Positions 17,643 through 26,192 of a DNA stretch of 64,000 nt are shown piece by piece. Position 1 is the stretch's first letter, and every line of letters starts with the position of its first letter. The position numbers and the translations under genes are program-made. The stretch is from Microvirga terrestris (GTDB lineage Bacteria > Pseudomonadota > Alphaproteobacteria > Rhizobiales > Beijerinckiaceae): contig NZ_JADQDN010000006.1 in assembly GCF_015694425.1 (NCBI RefSeq), positions 124,001-188,000 of the forward strand, in the 5' to 3' direction. Under the pieces are notes generated by a model, which searched no databases, was not told where the DNA came from, and worked only from the letters and a program-made list of their open reading frames with translations.

Positions 17643-18464
17643 ATGACGATGCAGCAAATGATTCAGGAAGCGGTAGCCTTCGTGCGCAGCCGCGGCTTCG
17701 ACGGCCACTTCGATGCAGCGTTCGTGCTCGGCACGGGGCTTGGCACTCTGGTCGACGAGGTGAGCGATGCGGTGAGCCTCCCTTACGCGGAGATCCCGCA
17801 CTTTCCCAGAAGCGGTGTCTCCGGCCATGCGGGCAAGCTTGTCGCGGGTATGATCGAAGGGAAGCGCGTTCTGCTGTTCCAGGGCCGCGCGCATTACTAC
17901 GAGACGGGAGACGCGGGCGCGATGCGCCTGCCTGTGGCCTTCGTGAAGGACCTCGGCATTCCGGTCTTCGTCGCCACCAATGCGGCGGGCTCCGTGCGCG
18001 CTGACATCCGCCCTGGAAGTCTCGTAGCCATCAACGATCACCTCAACCTGTCGGGCGCGAACCCGCTGCTGCGCGATCACACGGAAGGCCGCTTCGTTTC
18101 GCTCACCGGCGCCTATGACGAGGGCCTGCGCCAGACATTGCAACGCGCTGCGCAGAAATCCGGCATCGACTTGCCGGAAGGCGTCTATGCCTGGCTGTCA
18201 GGCCCAAGCTTCGAGACGCCGGCCGAGATCAAAATGGTGCAGATCCTCGGCGGCGATCTCGTGGGCATGTCCACCGTGCCGGAGGTCATCCTCGCGCGTT
18301 ATTATGGCCTGAAGGTCGCGGCTATTTCCGTTGTTACCAATTTGGCTGCCGGGATCGAAGGCGCATCGCCCTCGCATCAGGAGACCAAGGACACGGCGGC
18401 CGAGGCCTCGGAAAAATTCAAGCGTCTCGTTCGGTCCTTCATTGCGGAGCTGTCCCATGTCTGA
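17643..18464 (+). CDS. Purine-nucleoside phosphorylase
   Basis: Splits purine nucleosides with phosphate into base and (deoxy)ribose-1-phosphate. The 273 residues match the trimeric PNP/XapA class: FVLGTGLGTLVDEV, HFPRSGVSGHAGKLVAG, the phosphate-side FQGRAHYYETGD, VFVATNAAGSV, and the base-side MVQILGGDLVGMSTVPEVILARYYGLKVAAISVVTNLAAG. The ATG at 17643 is used; a second ATG two codons on is possible. Its 3' end overlaps deoC by eight bases, so translation is coupled. A PunA/XapA-type name would be reasonable but specificity is not proven. Confidence 0.93.
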   Translation: MTMQQMIQEAVAFVRSRGFDGHFDAAFVLGTGLGTLVDEVSDAVSLPYAEIPHFPRSGVSGHAGKLVAGMIEGKRVLLFQGRAHYYETGDAGAMRLPVAFVKDLGIPVFVATNAAGSVRADIRPGSLVAINDHLNLSGANPLLRDHTEGRFVSLTGAYDEGLRQTLQRAAQKSGIDLPEGVYAWLSGPSFETPAEIKMVQILGGDLVGMSTVPEVILARYYGLKVAAISVVTNLAAGIEGASPSHQETKDTAAEASEKFKRLVRSFIAELSHV

Positions 18465-19218
18465 TGCGGATATTGCCGTGCGCGCCCTGCGCAGCCTCGA
18501 TCTTACCGACCTGACGGATACGTGCACCGATCAGGCCATTGATGCCCTGTGCAAGAAGGCGCTCGATCCGCGCGGTCCGGTGGCGGCCGTGTGCGTGTGG
18601 CCGCAATTCGTGAAGCGCGCGCAGGAGAACCTGAAGGGCTCGTCCGTGCGCATCGCCACCGTGGTGAATTTCCCTGCCGGTGGCGAGGATGTGAGCCGTG
18701 TCGTGGACGACACGCAGGAGGCGATCTCCGACGGTGCGAACGAGATCGATCTCGTGATTCCTTATGACGCCGTGCGCCGCGGCGATCTCGCAGCCGCGAC
18801 CGAGATGGTGGAAGCCGTGCGCGAACTCGTTGAAGGCGACCGCTTTCTGAAGGTGATCCTCGAAACAGGTGAGTTGAAGGATGCAAAGCTGATCGAGACG
18901 GCAAGCCGAATCGCCATCGAGGCCGGCGCCGATTTCATCAAGACCTCCACCGGCAAGACGCCGGTCTCCGCCACGCCCGACGCGGCCGAGATCATGCTCA
19001 ATGTTATCAAAGCCTCCGGTAAGTCTGTCGGCCTCAAACCCTCCGGCGGTATTCGCACATTGGACGATGCGAAGATCTATCTCGATCTCGCTGACCGCAT
19101 CTTAGGGTCCGGCTGGGCGACGCCGCGAACCTTCCGCATCGGTGCGAGCAGCGTCTACGATGCATTGATCGCGGCCATTGAAGGACGCGCCGGCACGGCC
19201 GCCACCGGAGTCTACTGA
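18457..19218 (+). CDS. deoC: Deoxyribose-phosphate aldolase
   Basis: Class I aldolase that cleaves 2-deoxyribose-5-phosphate to glyceraldehyde-3-phosphate and acetaldehyde. 253 residues. VVNFPAGGEDVSR and NEIDLVIPYDAVRRGD line the active site, the Schiff-base lysine is in ADFIKTSTGK, and the second lysine in VGLKPSGGIRT. The ATG at 18457 lies inside the end of the phosphorylase gene. It connects deoxynucleoside breakdown to glycolysis and receives its substrate from the mutase DeoB encoded at 29.6-30.9 kb on the other strand. Confidence 0.96.
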   Translation: MSDADIAVRALRSLDLTDLTDTCTDQAIDALCKKALDPRGPVAAVCVWPQFVKRAQENLKGSSVRIATVVNFPAGGEDVSRVVDDTQEAISDGANEIDLVIPYDAVRRGDLAAATEMVEAVRELVEGDRFLKVILETGELKDAKLIETASRIAIEAGADFIKTSTGKTPVSATPDAAEIMLNVIKASGKSVGLKPSGGIRTLDDAKIYLDLADRILGSGWATPRTFRIGASSVYDALIAAIEGRAGTAATGVY

Positions 19219-19219
19219 C

Positions 19220-20542
19220 ATGAGCCTCCTTCCGCAGGAAATCATCCGCCGCAAACGCGACGGCGGCACGCTCGATGCAGAGCATATCGAGCATTTCATC
19301 AAGGGGCTCACCGCAGGCCATGTGACCGAGGGCCAGGCAGCATCCTTCGCCATGGCGATCTTCTTTCGCGGACTGTCCGTGCCGGAGCGCGTGGCGCTCA
19401 CCCGTGCCATGATGAATTCGGGCACAGTGCTCACCTGGGATCTTCCCGGACCCGTGCTCGACAAGCATTCCACCGGCGGCGTGGGTGACACGGTGAGCCT
19501 CGCGCTCGGGCCGGCTGTGGCAGCCTGCGGCGGCTATGTGCCGATGATCTCCGGCCGCGGCCTCGGTCACACGGGCGGCACGCTGGACAAGTTCGATTCC
19601 ATTCCGGGCTATGTCACGCAGCCCGATCTCGACACGTTCCGGCGCGTCACACGCGACGTGGGCTGCGCCATCATCGGTCAGACGGCCGATCTCGCACCGG
19701 CCGACAAGCGCCTCTATGCGATCCGCGACGTGACGGCAACGGTGGAGTCGATCGATCTCATCACCGCTTCCATCCTGTCGAAGAAGCTGTCTGCGGGCCT
19801 CCAGGGCCTCGTGATGGATGTGAAGTTCGGCTCCGGGGCGTTCATGAACAACGCCGAGGATGCGCGCAAGCTCGCCGAGAGTCTCGTGCTCGTCGCCAAT
19901 GGCGCAGGCCTGCCCACAAGCGCCCTGCTGACCGACATGAACGAGCCCCTCGCGTCCGCTGCCGGCAACGCTGTCGAGATGGCTTATGCGGTCGATTACC
20001 TGACGGGCCGTCACCGCGAGAAGCGCTTCCATGAGGTGACGGTGGGACTCTCAGCCGAGATGTTGGTGCTCGGCAAGCTCGCTGCCAACATCGATGAGGC
20101 TCGTACGAAGATAGAGCATGCGATTGCATCAGGAAAAGCGGCGGAGGTTTTCCAGCGCATGGTATCCGCCCTCGGTGGTCCTGCGGACTTCCTGGAAAAC
20201 CATGAGAGGCATCTGCAGGCGGCATCCATCGTTCGTCCTATTCATGCAGATCGCACAGGCATCGTGCAGAGCATCGCTACGCGCGATGTGGGCGTGGCCG
20301 TCGTTGTCCTCGGCGGTGGCCGTACGAGTCCTCAGGATCCCATCGATCATGCGGTCGGGCTGACAAAGCTTGCTGCCATCGGTGAGACGGTCGACGCCTC
20401 GCGTCCGCTCGGCATCGTGCATGCGCGCAGCGAGGAGGCTGCCGAGGCGGCGGCACGCGCCGTAAGGGCTGCTTATGTCATCGGTGATGCGCAGGCTACA
20501 TCAGGTCCGAGTATTCTCGAGCGGATCGGAGCGACAGCATGA
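19220..20542 (+). CDS. deoA: Thymidine phosphorylase
   Basis: Phosphorolyses thymidine and deoxyuridine to thymine or uracil and deoxyribose-1-phosphate. 440 residues, homodimer family size. N-terminal alpha domain LPQEIIRRKRDGGTLDAEHIEHFI; phosphate-binding KHSTGGVGDTVSLALGP; SGRGLGHTGGTLDKF; the lid residues in the MDVKFGSGAFM area; and the C-terminal PYNP domain with DVGVAVVVLGGGRTSPQDPIDHAVG. It begins one base after the deoC stop codon and overlaps the next gene by four bases. With Cdd it would release uracil from deoxycytidine. Confidence 0.96.
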   Translation: MSLLPQEIIRRKRDGGTLDAEHIEHFIKGLTAGHVTEGQAASFAMAIFFRGLSVPERVALTRAMMNSGTVLTWDLPGPVLDKHSTGGVGDTVSLALGPAVAACGGYVPMISGRGLGHTGGTLDKFDSIPGYVTQPDLDTFRRVTRDVGCAIIGQTADLAPADKRLYAIRDVTATVESIDLITASILSKKLSAGLQGLVMDVKFGSGAFMNNAEDARKLAESLVLVANGAGLPTSALLTDMNEPLASAAGNAVEMAYAVDYLTGRHREKRFHEVTVGLSAEMLVLGKLAANIDEARTKIEHAIASGKAAEVFQRMVSALGGPADFLENHERHLQAASIVRPIHADRTGIVQSIATRDVGVAVVVLGGGRTSPQDPIDHAVGLTKLAAIGETVDASRPLGIVHARSEEAAEAAARAVRAAYVIGDAQATSGPSILERIGATA

Positions 20543-21480
20543 GCCTTCTCGTTGCCGTCACCTGGCAGACGCAGCCCTGGGTCGAGCGTTTCAAGCGGCT
20601 CCTGCCAGATCGCGACATCGTCGTGCTCGGTGAGGACTTCGACCCGAGCGCCGTTCGCTATGTGGCGACCTGGGGACCGAAGCCGGGAAGTCTCTCTGGT
20701 TTGCCTAATCTCGAAGCACTCTTCTCGCTCGGCGCCGGCGTCGATCATCTCATGAGCTATCCCGGTCTGCCGAATGTGCCGATCGTGCGCGTGGCGCAGG
20801 ACGATCTCACCCATCGGATGAGCGAGTACATGGTGTTGCACTGCCTCATGTACCTGCGCGACCAGCGCCGCTTCGACGAAGACCAGAAGGCGAAACGCTG
20901 GAAGCCGGATCGCGCCCCGCCGATTGCCAGCGAGGTGCGCGTGGGCATCATGGGCTTCGGCGTGTTGGGGCAGGATTCTGCGCGCAAGCTGAAAGTGATG
21001 GGCTTCGATGTGGCCGGTTGGAGTCGCACAGCGAAGGATGTGGAAGGCTTCCAGGTCTATGCAGGCGAGGAGGGGCTGACGCCATTCCTGAACCGCACGG
21101 ACATCCTCATCGCCCTCATGCCGCTCACGCAGGAGACGGAAGGCATGCTCAACCGCTCTCTGTTCGAGAAGCTCGCGCGAGACGGCCGGCTCGGCGGACC
21201 AATTCTCATCAATGCGGGACGCGGCAAGCTGCAGGTAGAGGCGGATATTCTCTCTTGCCTCGACGACGGCACTTTGCGGGCCGCAACCCTCGACGTGTTT
21301 GAGACCGAGCCCCTTCCTGAGGATTCACCGCTCTGGACACATCCTCACGTCACCGTCACGCCGCACAACTCGGCAACGAGCGAGCCGGAAGCGACGGCGC
21401 GCTACATCGCGCAGCAGATTCGCCGGTATGAAGCGGGAGAACCGTTCGAAGCCGTGGTGGATCGAGCGCGAGGATACTAA
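20539..21480 (+). CDS. D-2-hydroxyacid dehydrogenase, GhrA-like
   Basis: NAD(P)-dependent reductase of 2-oxoacids, closest in style to glyoxylate/hydroxypyruvate reductase A. 313 residues. Substrate side: LFSLGAGVDHLM and DDLTHRMSEYMVLH. Nucleotide side: VRVGIMGFGVLGQDSARKL with Rossmann glycines. Catalysis: INAGRGKLQVE (arginine), the acidic DVFETEPLPEDSPLW, and histidine in VTPHNSATSEPEA. Four-base ATGA overlap with deoA makes it the distal gene of the nucleoside operon. Its substrate there is unclear; reduction of a 2-oxoacid derived from nucleoside sugars is speculation. Confidence 0.88.
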   Translation: MSLLVAVTWQTQPWVERFKRLLPDRDIVVLGEDFDPSAVRYVATWGPKPGSLSGLPNLEALFSLGAGVDHLMSYPGLPNVPIVRVAQDDLTHRMSEYMVLHCLMYLRDQRRFDEDQKAKRWKPDRAPPIASEVRVGIMGFGVLGQDSARKLKVMGFDVAGWSRTAKDVEGFQVYAGEEGLTPFLNRTDILIALMPLTQETEGMLNRSLFEKLARDGRLGGPILINAGRGKLQVEADILSCLDDGTLRAATLDVFETEPLPEDSPLWTHPHVTVTPHNSATSEPEATARYIAQQIRRYEAGEPFEAVVDRARGY

Positions 21481-21507
21481 GGCGCTGTCGTACAAGAGGA
21501 TTTTTTG

Positions 21508-21924
21508 ATGCTGAAAGGCTCATGCGCCTGCGGGCAGGTCCGCTACGAGATCAAAGGCCACCTCTCCGGCCCCATCACCTACTGCCATTGCTGGCGGTGC
21601 CGCAAACACTCAGGATCGAGCTTCGGGACAACCGCGAGCCTGGATGCCTCAGCGCTGACCTTTGTCGCTGGCGAGGATCTGTTGCGCAGTTGGGAATCGA
21701 GCCCAGGTGTTCAACGCTTCTTCGCCGGCTGCTGCGGTTCGCCGATCTACAAGCGCGACGAGGCAGATCCGGACAGGCTCGGGTTTCGGCTGGGCACGCT
21801 CGATTCCGATCCATCCATGAAGGCCGGAATGCATTATCATGTCGGCTCCAAGGCGCCATGGGTGGAGATTGCCGATGCGTTGCCTCAGGAATCCGAAGGT
21901 GTCCCATTCGGTCAACGCGATTGA
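21508..21924 (+). CDS. GFA family (glutathione-dependent formaldehyde-activating-like) protein
   Basis: Zinc-binding protein of 138 residues. Cysteines arranged as GSCACGQVRYEI, TYCHCWRCRKHSGSSF and FFAGCCGSPIY match the Gfa/CENP-V fold. Most members have no proven activity, so the formaldehyde link should not be assumed. ATG 21508 is chosen, with AGAGGA at 21495-21500. It is 27 bases behind the dehydrogenase and may be transcribed with it. Convergent with the NlpC/P60 gene. Confidence 0.87.
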   Translation: MLKGSCACGQVRYEIKGHLSGPITYCHCWRCRKHSGSSFGTTASLDASALTFVAGEDLLRSWESSPGVQRFFAGCCGSPIYKRDEADPDRLGFRLGTLDSDPSMKAGMHYHVGSKAPWVEIADALPQESEGVPFGQRD

Positions 21925-21942
21925 TGGGGCGCGGTTGTTCGC

Positions 21943-22791
21943 TTACAGCCGCTTGATCGCGCTGATCGGCCCGTAGCTTCCCAGGCGGATGCGTTCTTCC
22001 GCGACAGCCAGAGGCTCGATCATCACCGTCATGCTGTGGCCGGTGGCGTGGATGAAGTTGGTCTCGTCCATCATCAGACCAACATGGCCCTTCCAGAACA
22101 CCAGATCGCCGCGCTTGAGGCCGCTCAGATCCGGCTTCACCTCGACGGGCTCACCGAGTTCACGCTCCTGCATGTCGCTGTCGCGCGGTGCCTTGATGCC
22201 CGCTGCCGTCAGCACGGTCTGAGCGAGTCCCGAGCAGTCGATGCCGAGGCTCGTCTTGCCGCCCCAAAGATAGGGCGTGTGCAGGAAGCGCTCGGCCAAG
22301 GCCACATAATCCGTCTCGAAGGCATCGAGGCCGCTCAGATGTGCGGCGAAGACCCAGCCGCCGTTGGCAAGCCGGGCGTAGTCTCCTTCCGCTTCCGTCA
22401 CCGAGACTTTGGAGTTCAGGGTCAGGTAGCTCTGAAAGGGAAGCTTCAGGTTAGGGCCCGGATAGACGAAGGTGCGGATCGCGCGCACCTTGTGGGTCGG
22501 CTCCGCTCCTGCTTCGCCCAAGGCTTCGCTCGGCAGGTAGCCCACATAGCCGTCCTCGTGAAGCTGCACCCAGGCCCAGCCCTCGTGCTCGTCATAGATG
22601 GTCACGCTTTCGCCGAAGATCGCCTGCGTGTCCACGGGCGCCTCGCGGGAAGGGTGGCGGTGCAGGGCCGAGAAGGTGGCGACAACTCGCTTGACCGTAC
22701 CGGTTGTGAACCGTTCAGCCTCGACCTGTCCGCGCAGGCGCTCATCGGCGAGATCCGTGCGGACGGGCGTGATGCGGCGGTCGAAACTCAT
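21943..22791 (-). CDS. C40 family peptidase with SH3-like domains (NlpC/P60)
   Basis: Cysteine peptidase that cuts peptide stems of murein, normally between D-glutamate and the diamino acid. 282 residues: two bacterial SH3-like modules (about 28-80, VDTQAIFGESVTIYDEHEGW, and about 85-150), then the NlpC/P60 domain with the nucleophile in GIDCSGLAQTVL, RGDLVFWKGHVGLMM supplying the first histidine, and FIHATGHSM. No signal peptide is visible, so it may act on recycled murein peptides in the cytoplasm. A 63-base gap separates it from the M17 peptidase upstream on the same strand. Confidence 0.9.
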   Translation of the reverse strand: MSFDRRITPVRTDLADERLRGQVEAERFTTGTVKRVVATFSALHRHPSREAPVDTQAIFGESVTIYDEHEGWAWVQLHEDGYVGYLPSEALGEAGAEPTHKVRAIRTFVYPGPNLKLPFQSYLTLNSKVSVTEAEGDYARLANGGWVFAAHLSGLDAFETDYVALAERFLHTPYLWGGKTSLGIDCSGLAQTVLTAAGIKAPRDSDMQERELGEPVEVKPDLSGLKRGDLVFWKGHVGLMMDETNFIHATGHSMTVMIEPLAVAEERIRLGSYGPISAIKRL

Positions 22792-22854
22792 TGGGGCAGC
22801 TCCTCAGTCTGTAACCAGATTTCCTAGTCGCTTCGGCGCCGAAACGCCAGCGGC

Positions 22855-24237
22855 TCAAGCGCCATAGCGCTCCTTCAGGAGAGCATACATCAGGCGCGAG
22901 ACCTGGACTTCGCCGCCCTCGGGGCGCCCTGGCTTGGTGGCGTTGTTCCAAGCGAAGATGTCGAAATGCACATGGGCCTTTGCGGCCTCCACGAAGCGGC
23001 GCAGGAACAGGGCCGCCGTGATCGAGCCGCCCATGGGCCCGCCGGTGTTGTTCATGTCGGCGAATTTGGAATCCAGTTGGCTCTGGTAAGGGTACCATAG
23101 CGGCAGGCGCCAGACAGGATCGTTCTCCGCTGTACCATGGCGTGCAATATCGGCGGCCAACGCGTCGTCATCGGTGTAGAAGGGCGGCAGCTCGGGGCCG
23201 AGCGCCACGCGGGCCGCACCTGTGAGCGTGGCGAAATCGACGATGAGGTCGGGGCTTTCCTCGTCGGCGAGTGCGAGGGCATCGGCCAGAATCAGGCGGC
23301 CCTCCGCATCCGTGTTGCCGATCTCCACCGAGATGCCTTTACGGCTCGGCAGGATGTCACCGGGGCGGAAGGCATTGCTGGAGATCGCGTTCTCGACAGC
23401 CGGGATCAGAACACGCAGGCGCACGGGCAGCTTGGCGTCCATGATCATCGATGCCAAGGCGAGCGTGGCCGCAGCCCCGCCCATGTCCTTTCGCATGAGC
23501 AGCATGGAGGCGGCAGGCTTGATGTCGAGGCCGCCTGTGTCGAACGCGACGCCTTTGCCCACGAGGGTAATGCGCGGCGCATCGGCCTTGCCCCAGGTGA
23601 AGTCGATGAGGCGCGGCGGCGTGATGGAGGCGCGGCCCACCGCGTGGATCATCGGAAAGTTCTGCTTGAGCAGATCGTCGCCGACGATGCTGGTGAAGGA
23701 GGCGCCATGGCGGTCCGCCAACTCTCTCGCAGCTGCTTCGATTCCGTCGGGTCCGAGGTCGTTGGTGGGCGTGTTGACGAGGTCGCGGCTTGCGACGATG
23801 GCATTCGCGATGTGGGTTACGTCTTCCGCGTCGACGCCGTGCGGAATGACGAGACGCACGGCTTTCTCATTGCGCTTGCGGTAGCGACTGAAGCTGTAGG
23901 TGCCGAGCAGCCAGGCGAGCGTGGCAAGCGTCGGGTTCGGGGCTTCGGTCTCGAAGCGATAGACGCCTTCCGGCAGCAGCGTGGAGAGCTTGCCGGGAAG
24001 GAATGGATCGCTCTGCCGGGCGTCCGTTCCGTTGATGCCGAAAGCAACACCAAAAAGCTCACCGCTCGCGTCGGGCAGAAGGCAGTGGCTTCCGGCCTTG
24101 CCCGCAAACCCTTGCGCCTTCGCAAAGCCCTGTGCCAGCGGCGGCAGGCTCCCGGCGATCTCGGTCCAGGTCTGTTCCGTCACGAGCCAGATGGGTTTCG
24201 AGGCTTCGTTCGCGGAGGCGAGGAGGGGGTGGGGCAT
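22855..24237 (-). CDS. Leucyl aminopeptidase family protein (M17)
   Basis: Two-metal aminopeptidase removing N-terminal residues from peptides in the cytoplasm. 460 residues, with a poorly conserved N domain and a C-terminal catalytic domain: VGKGVAFDTGGLDIKPAASM (metal aspartate and lysine), RKDMGGAAATLA, and the family signature NTDAEGRLILADAL with active-site arginine. PepA/PepB-like rather than strict PepA, given the divergent N terminus. Together with the NlpC/P60 gene downstream it could form a murein-peptide breakdown pair; that is inference from adjacency. Confidence 0.92.
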   Translation of the reverse strand: MPHPLLASANEASKPIWLVTEQTWTEIAGSLPPLAQGFAKAQGFAGKAGSHCLLPDASGELFGVAFGINGTDARQSDPFLPGKLSTLLPEGVYRFETEAPNPTLATLAWLLGTYSFSRYRKRNEKAVRLVIPHGVDAEDVTHIANAIVASRDLVNTPTNDLGPDGIEAAARELADRHGASFTSIVGDDLLKQNFPMIHAVGRASITPPRLIDFTWGKADAPRITLVGKGVAFDTGGLDIKPAASMLLMRKDMGGAAATLALASMIMDAKLPVRLRVLIPAVENAISSNAFRPGDILPSRKGISVEIGNTDAEGRLILADALALADEESPDLIVDFATLTGAARVALGPELPPFYTDDDALAADIARHGTAENDPVWRLPLWYPYQSQLDSKFADMNNTGGPMGGSITAALFLRRFVEAAKAHVHFDIFAWNNATKPGRPEGGEVQVSRLMYALLKERYGA

Positions 24238-24318
24238 GGATGGTGACCTGAGCGGTTAAAGACGGGTGCTTGGGTGAGTTTTAAGCGCTTGAAACGTGTG
24301 TGTCATCCTTCCCTAGCC

Positions 24319-24568
24319 GTCATCCCGGACGAAGCGCAGCGAAGATCCGGGATCGCGAGACGGGAATGCGCCGGAATCTCAACACTGTCATTCCTGCGAA
24401 AGCGGGAATCCATAACCGCTAACGGTGCCATGTTCCGTGAACCTTGTGTTTATGGATTTCCACGCCTGCGGCGCGGCCCTCCGGGTCGTGCTTCGCTTGC
24501 GCGGCCCCGGAACGACAGTGCTGGACTGGATTGACCGATCCCGGATCGCCTTCGGCATCCGGGATGAC
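24319..24568. repeat. Composite palindromic repeat cluster
   Basis: Most of the 339-base gap between the M17 and dgoK genes is repeat-like. A first unit (24319-24353) has GTCATCCCGGAC and GATCCGGGAT. A middle unit (24387-24411) is a GTCATTCC...GGAATCC hairpin. A last unit (24537-24568) is the first in reverse, GATCCCGGAT to ATCCGGGATGAC. The same three-part order returns at 43363-43552. No coding sequence is supported here. Confidence 0.7.
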
Positions 24569-24576
24569 ATTGAGAG

Positions 24577-25479
24577 CTACCCCAACGCATGCTGGCGCAC
24601 GATCCGCGCCAAGCCTGCGATCAGGGCCTGCTGCGTATCCTTGATCTCCGCCTCGATGCCGTGGCGCTTGAGCGCGTGGACGTAGAGTTCCGCACGCTCC
24701 AGCGCGGCCAGGATGGTGACGGAGTCAGGACGGCCGAACTGGGACAGAGCGCCGTTGATCTCGTCGCCCGTGAGCAGGCCTGACAGATAAGGCGCGAGCA
24801 GGCTGCTGTGCATGCGGTTGGACACGACCGAGGCACGGGCGCTGAAGAGAAGATGCAGCAGGCCGACGCGGGCTTCGCCGGCATTGCGCTCGGCGGCCTC
24901 GAGGCCGAGATCAAAGCCCTTCGGATCCTCGGGCTGAGTGGCCGGGCGGCCGATCATGGAATGCTCGCGCAGCAGGGCGTACATCTCGCCGGTCATGTAG
25001 GTGGCGAAGCGCTCGATGCGGCCATTGCGCATCAGGATCCATTTGGGATGCGTGCCGGCCGAGCAGATCAGTCCGTCCTCGACGCCTGTGCCCAGAACCA
25101 GGGTTTCCTCGCCGCGCATTACGTCGGCCGCTCCGGGAGCCGGCTCACAGAACAGGCCTGGAATGATATGGCCCTTGCGGCCGTTCCCCAGATCCACCGG
25201 CACGAGGGCCTGGGCGATTTCAGCGGGACCCGCCGGGCAGGACGCGTAGGGCGCCTCGACCCAGCCCTCGCGGCTGCCCACCATCCCAACGAGCAGCACC
25301 GGCGCGTCGGGCTCGGCCTGAAGCCAAGGCCCGCATTGCCGCAGGAACACGTCGCGGTGCTGGCCCTTTTGCAGGGCCGAAACGCCCTCGTCGGACGAGA
25401 CCTGATCGAGAATGGTCTCGTTCTCGATCAGATAGCCGCGAAAACGGGTCGTTCCCCAGTCGGCGACGATGAAGCGCAA
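24577..25479 (-). CDS. dgoK: 2-dehydro-3-deoxygalactonokinase
   Basis: Phosphorylates 2-dehydro-3-deoxygalactonate, the middle step of the De Ley-Doudoroff galactonate pathway. 300 residues with the ASKHA-like start VADWGTTRFRGYLIE, the LLVGMVGSREGWVEAPY segment, HIIPGLFCEPAPGAADVMRGEET, and SAGTHPKWILMRNG. No dgoA aldolase or dgoD dehydratase is in the window, so its partners must lie elsewhere. It follows upp by 47 bases on the same strand, which could make it the tail of the URC4-upp unit. Confidence 0.88.
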   Translation of the reverse strand: MRFIVADWGTTRFRGYLIENETILDQVSSDEGVSALQKGQHRDVFLRQCGPWLQAEPDAPVLLVGMVGSREGWVEAPYASCPAGPAEIAQALVPVDLGNGRKGHIIPGLFCEPAPGAADVMRGEETLVLGTGVEDGLICSAGTHPKWILMRNGRIERFATYMTGEMYALLREHSMIGRPATQPEDPKGFDLGLEAAERNAGEARVGLLHLLFSARASVVSNRMHSSLLAPYLSGLLTGDEINGALSQFGRPDSVTILAALERAELYVHALKRHGIEAEIKDTQQALIAGLARIVRQHALG

Positions 25480-25526
25480 GGCCGAAAACCCCTGTTGTGA
25501 GCGATGAGGGGATAAGTCACGTGAGT

Positions 25527-26156
25527 CTAGCGCGTTCCGTACATGCGGTCGCCGGCGTCCCCTAAGCCCGGCACGATATAGCCGTGGTCGTTCAGGCGCT
25601 CGTCGATGGCGGCGGTCCAGATATGCACGTCCGGATGCGCGCTGCGCAGGCGCTCAATGCCTTCGGGCGCAGCCAGCAGGCAGACGAAGCGCAGGTCCTT
25701 GGCGCCGCGCTCCTTCAGCCGCTCGATAGCGGCCACAGCCGAGTTGGCGGTGGCGAGCATGGGGTCGAGCACCAGCACCATGCGGTCGGCAAGATCCGAC
25801 GGAGCCTTGAAGTAGTATTCCACCGCCTGAAGCGACTCCGGATCGCGGTAGAGGCCGATATGGGCGACGCGCGCGGCGGGTACGAGGGTGAGCATGCCGT
25901 CGAGAAAGCCGACGCCGGCGCGCAGGATGGGGGCGAGAACCAGCTTCTTGCCGGCGATCTGCGCGCCTTCCATCTTGGTCATCGGCGTCTCGATCTCGAT
26001 GCGCTCGATCGGCAGGTCGCGGGTCACCTCGTAGCAGAGGAGCATGCCGATCTCGTTGAGGAGCTGGCGGAAACCCTTCGTCGAACGTTGCTTGTCCCGC
26101 ATGAGGGTCAGCTTGTGCTGAACCAGCGGATGATCGACCACCGTGACGCCCTGCAT
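25527..26156 (-). CDS. upp: Uracil phosphoribosyltransferase
   Basis: Makes UMP from uracil and PRPP in the cytoplasm. 209 residues, the standard length. It begins [21 protein letters not shown] and contains the PRPP loop [21 protein letters not shown] and the uracil-binding C-terminal [16 protein letters not shown] 26156 is taken because an AGAGGG-like site lies upstream and the length fits; ATG 26192 would add 12 unconserved residues. It is 36 bases from URC4, and UPRTase (FUR1 in yeast) is a required member of the URC uracil-catabolism route. Confidence 0.96.
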   Translation of the reverse strand: MQGVTVVDHPLVQHKLTLMRDKQRSTKGFRQLLNEIGMLLCYEVTRDLPIERIEIETPMTKMEGAQIAGKKLVLAPILRAGVGFLDGMLTLVPAARVAHIGLYRDPESLQAVEYYFKAPSDLADRMVLVLDPMLATANSAVAAIERLKERGAKDLRFVCLLAAPEGIERLRSAHPDVHIWTAAIDERLNDHGYIVPGLGDAGDRMYGTR

Positions 26157-26192
26157 GTTTTTTCCCTCTTTGATCGTCGTCTGCTGATTCAT

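Noticed and set aside
24238..24576. Small coding gene in the gap before dgoK
   Set aside because: Frames there are translations of the palindromic repeats in several orientations, without ribosome sites.
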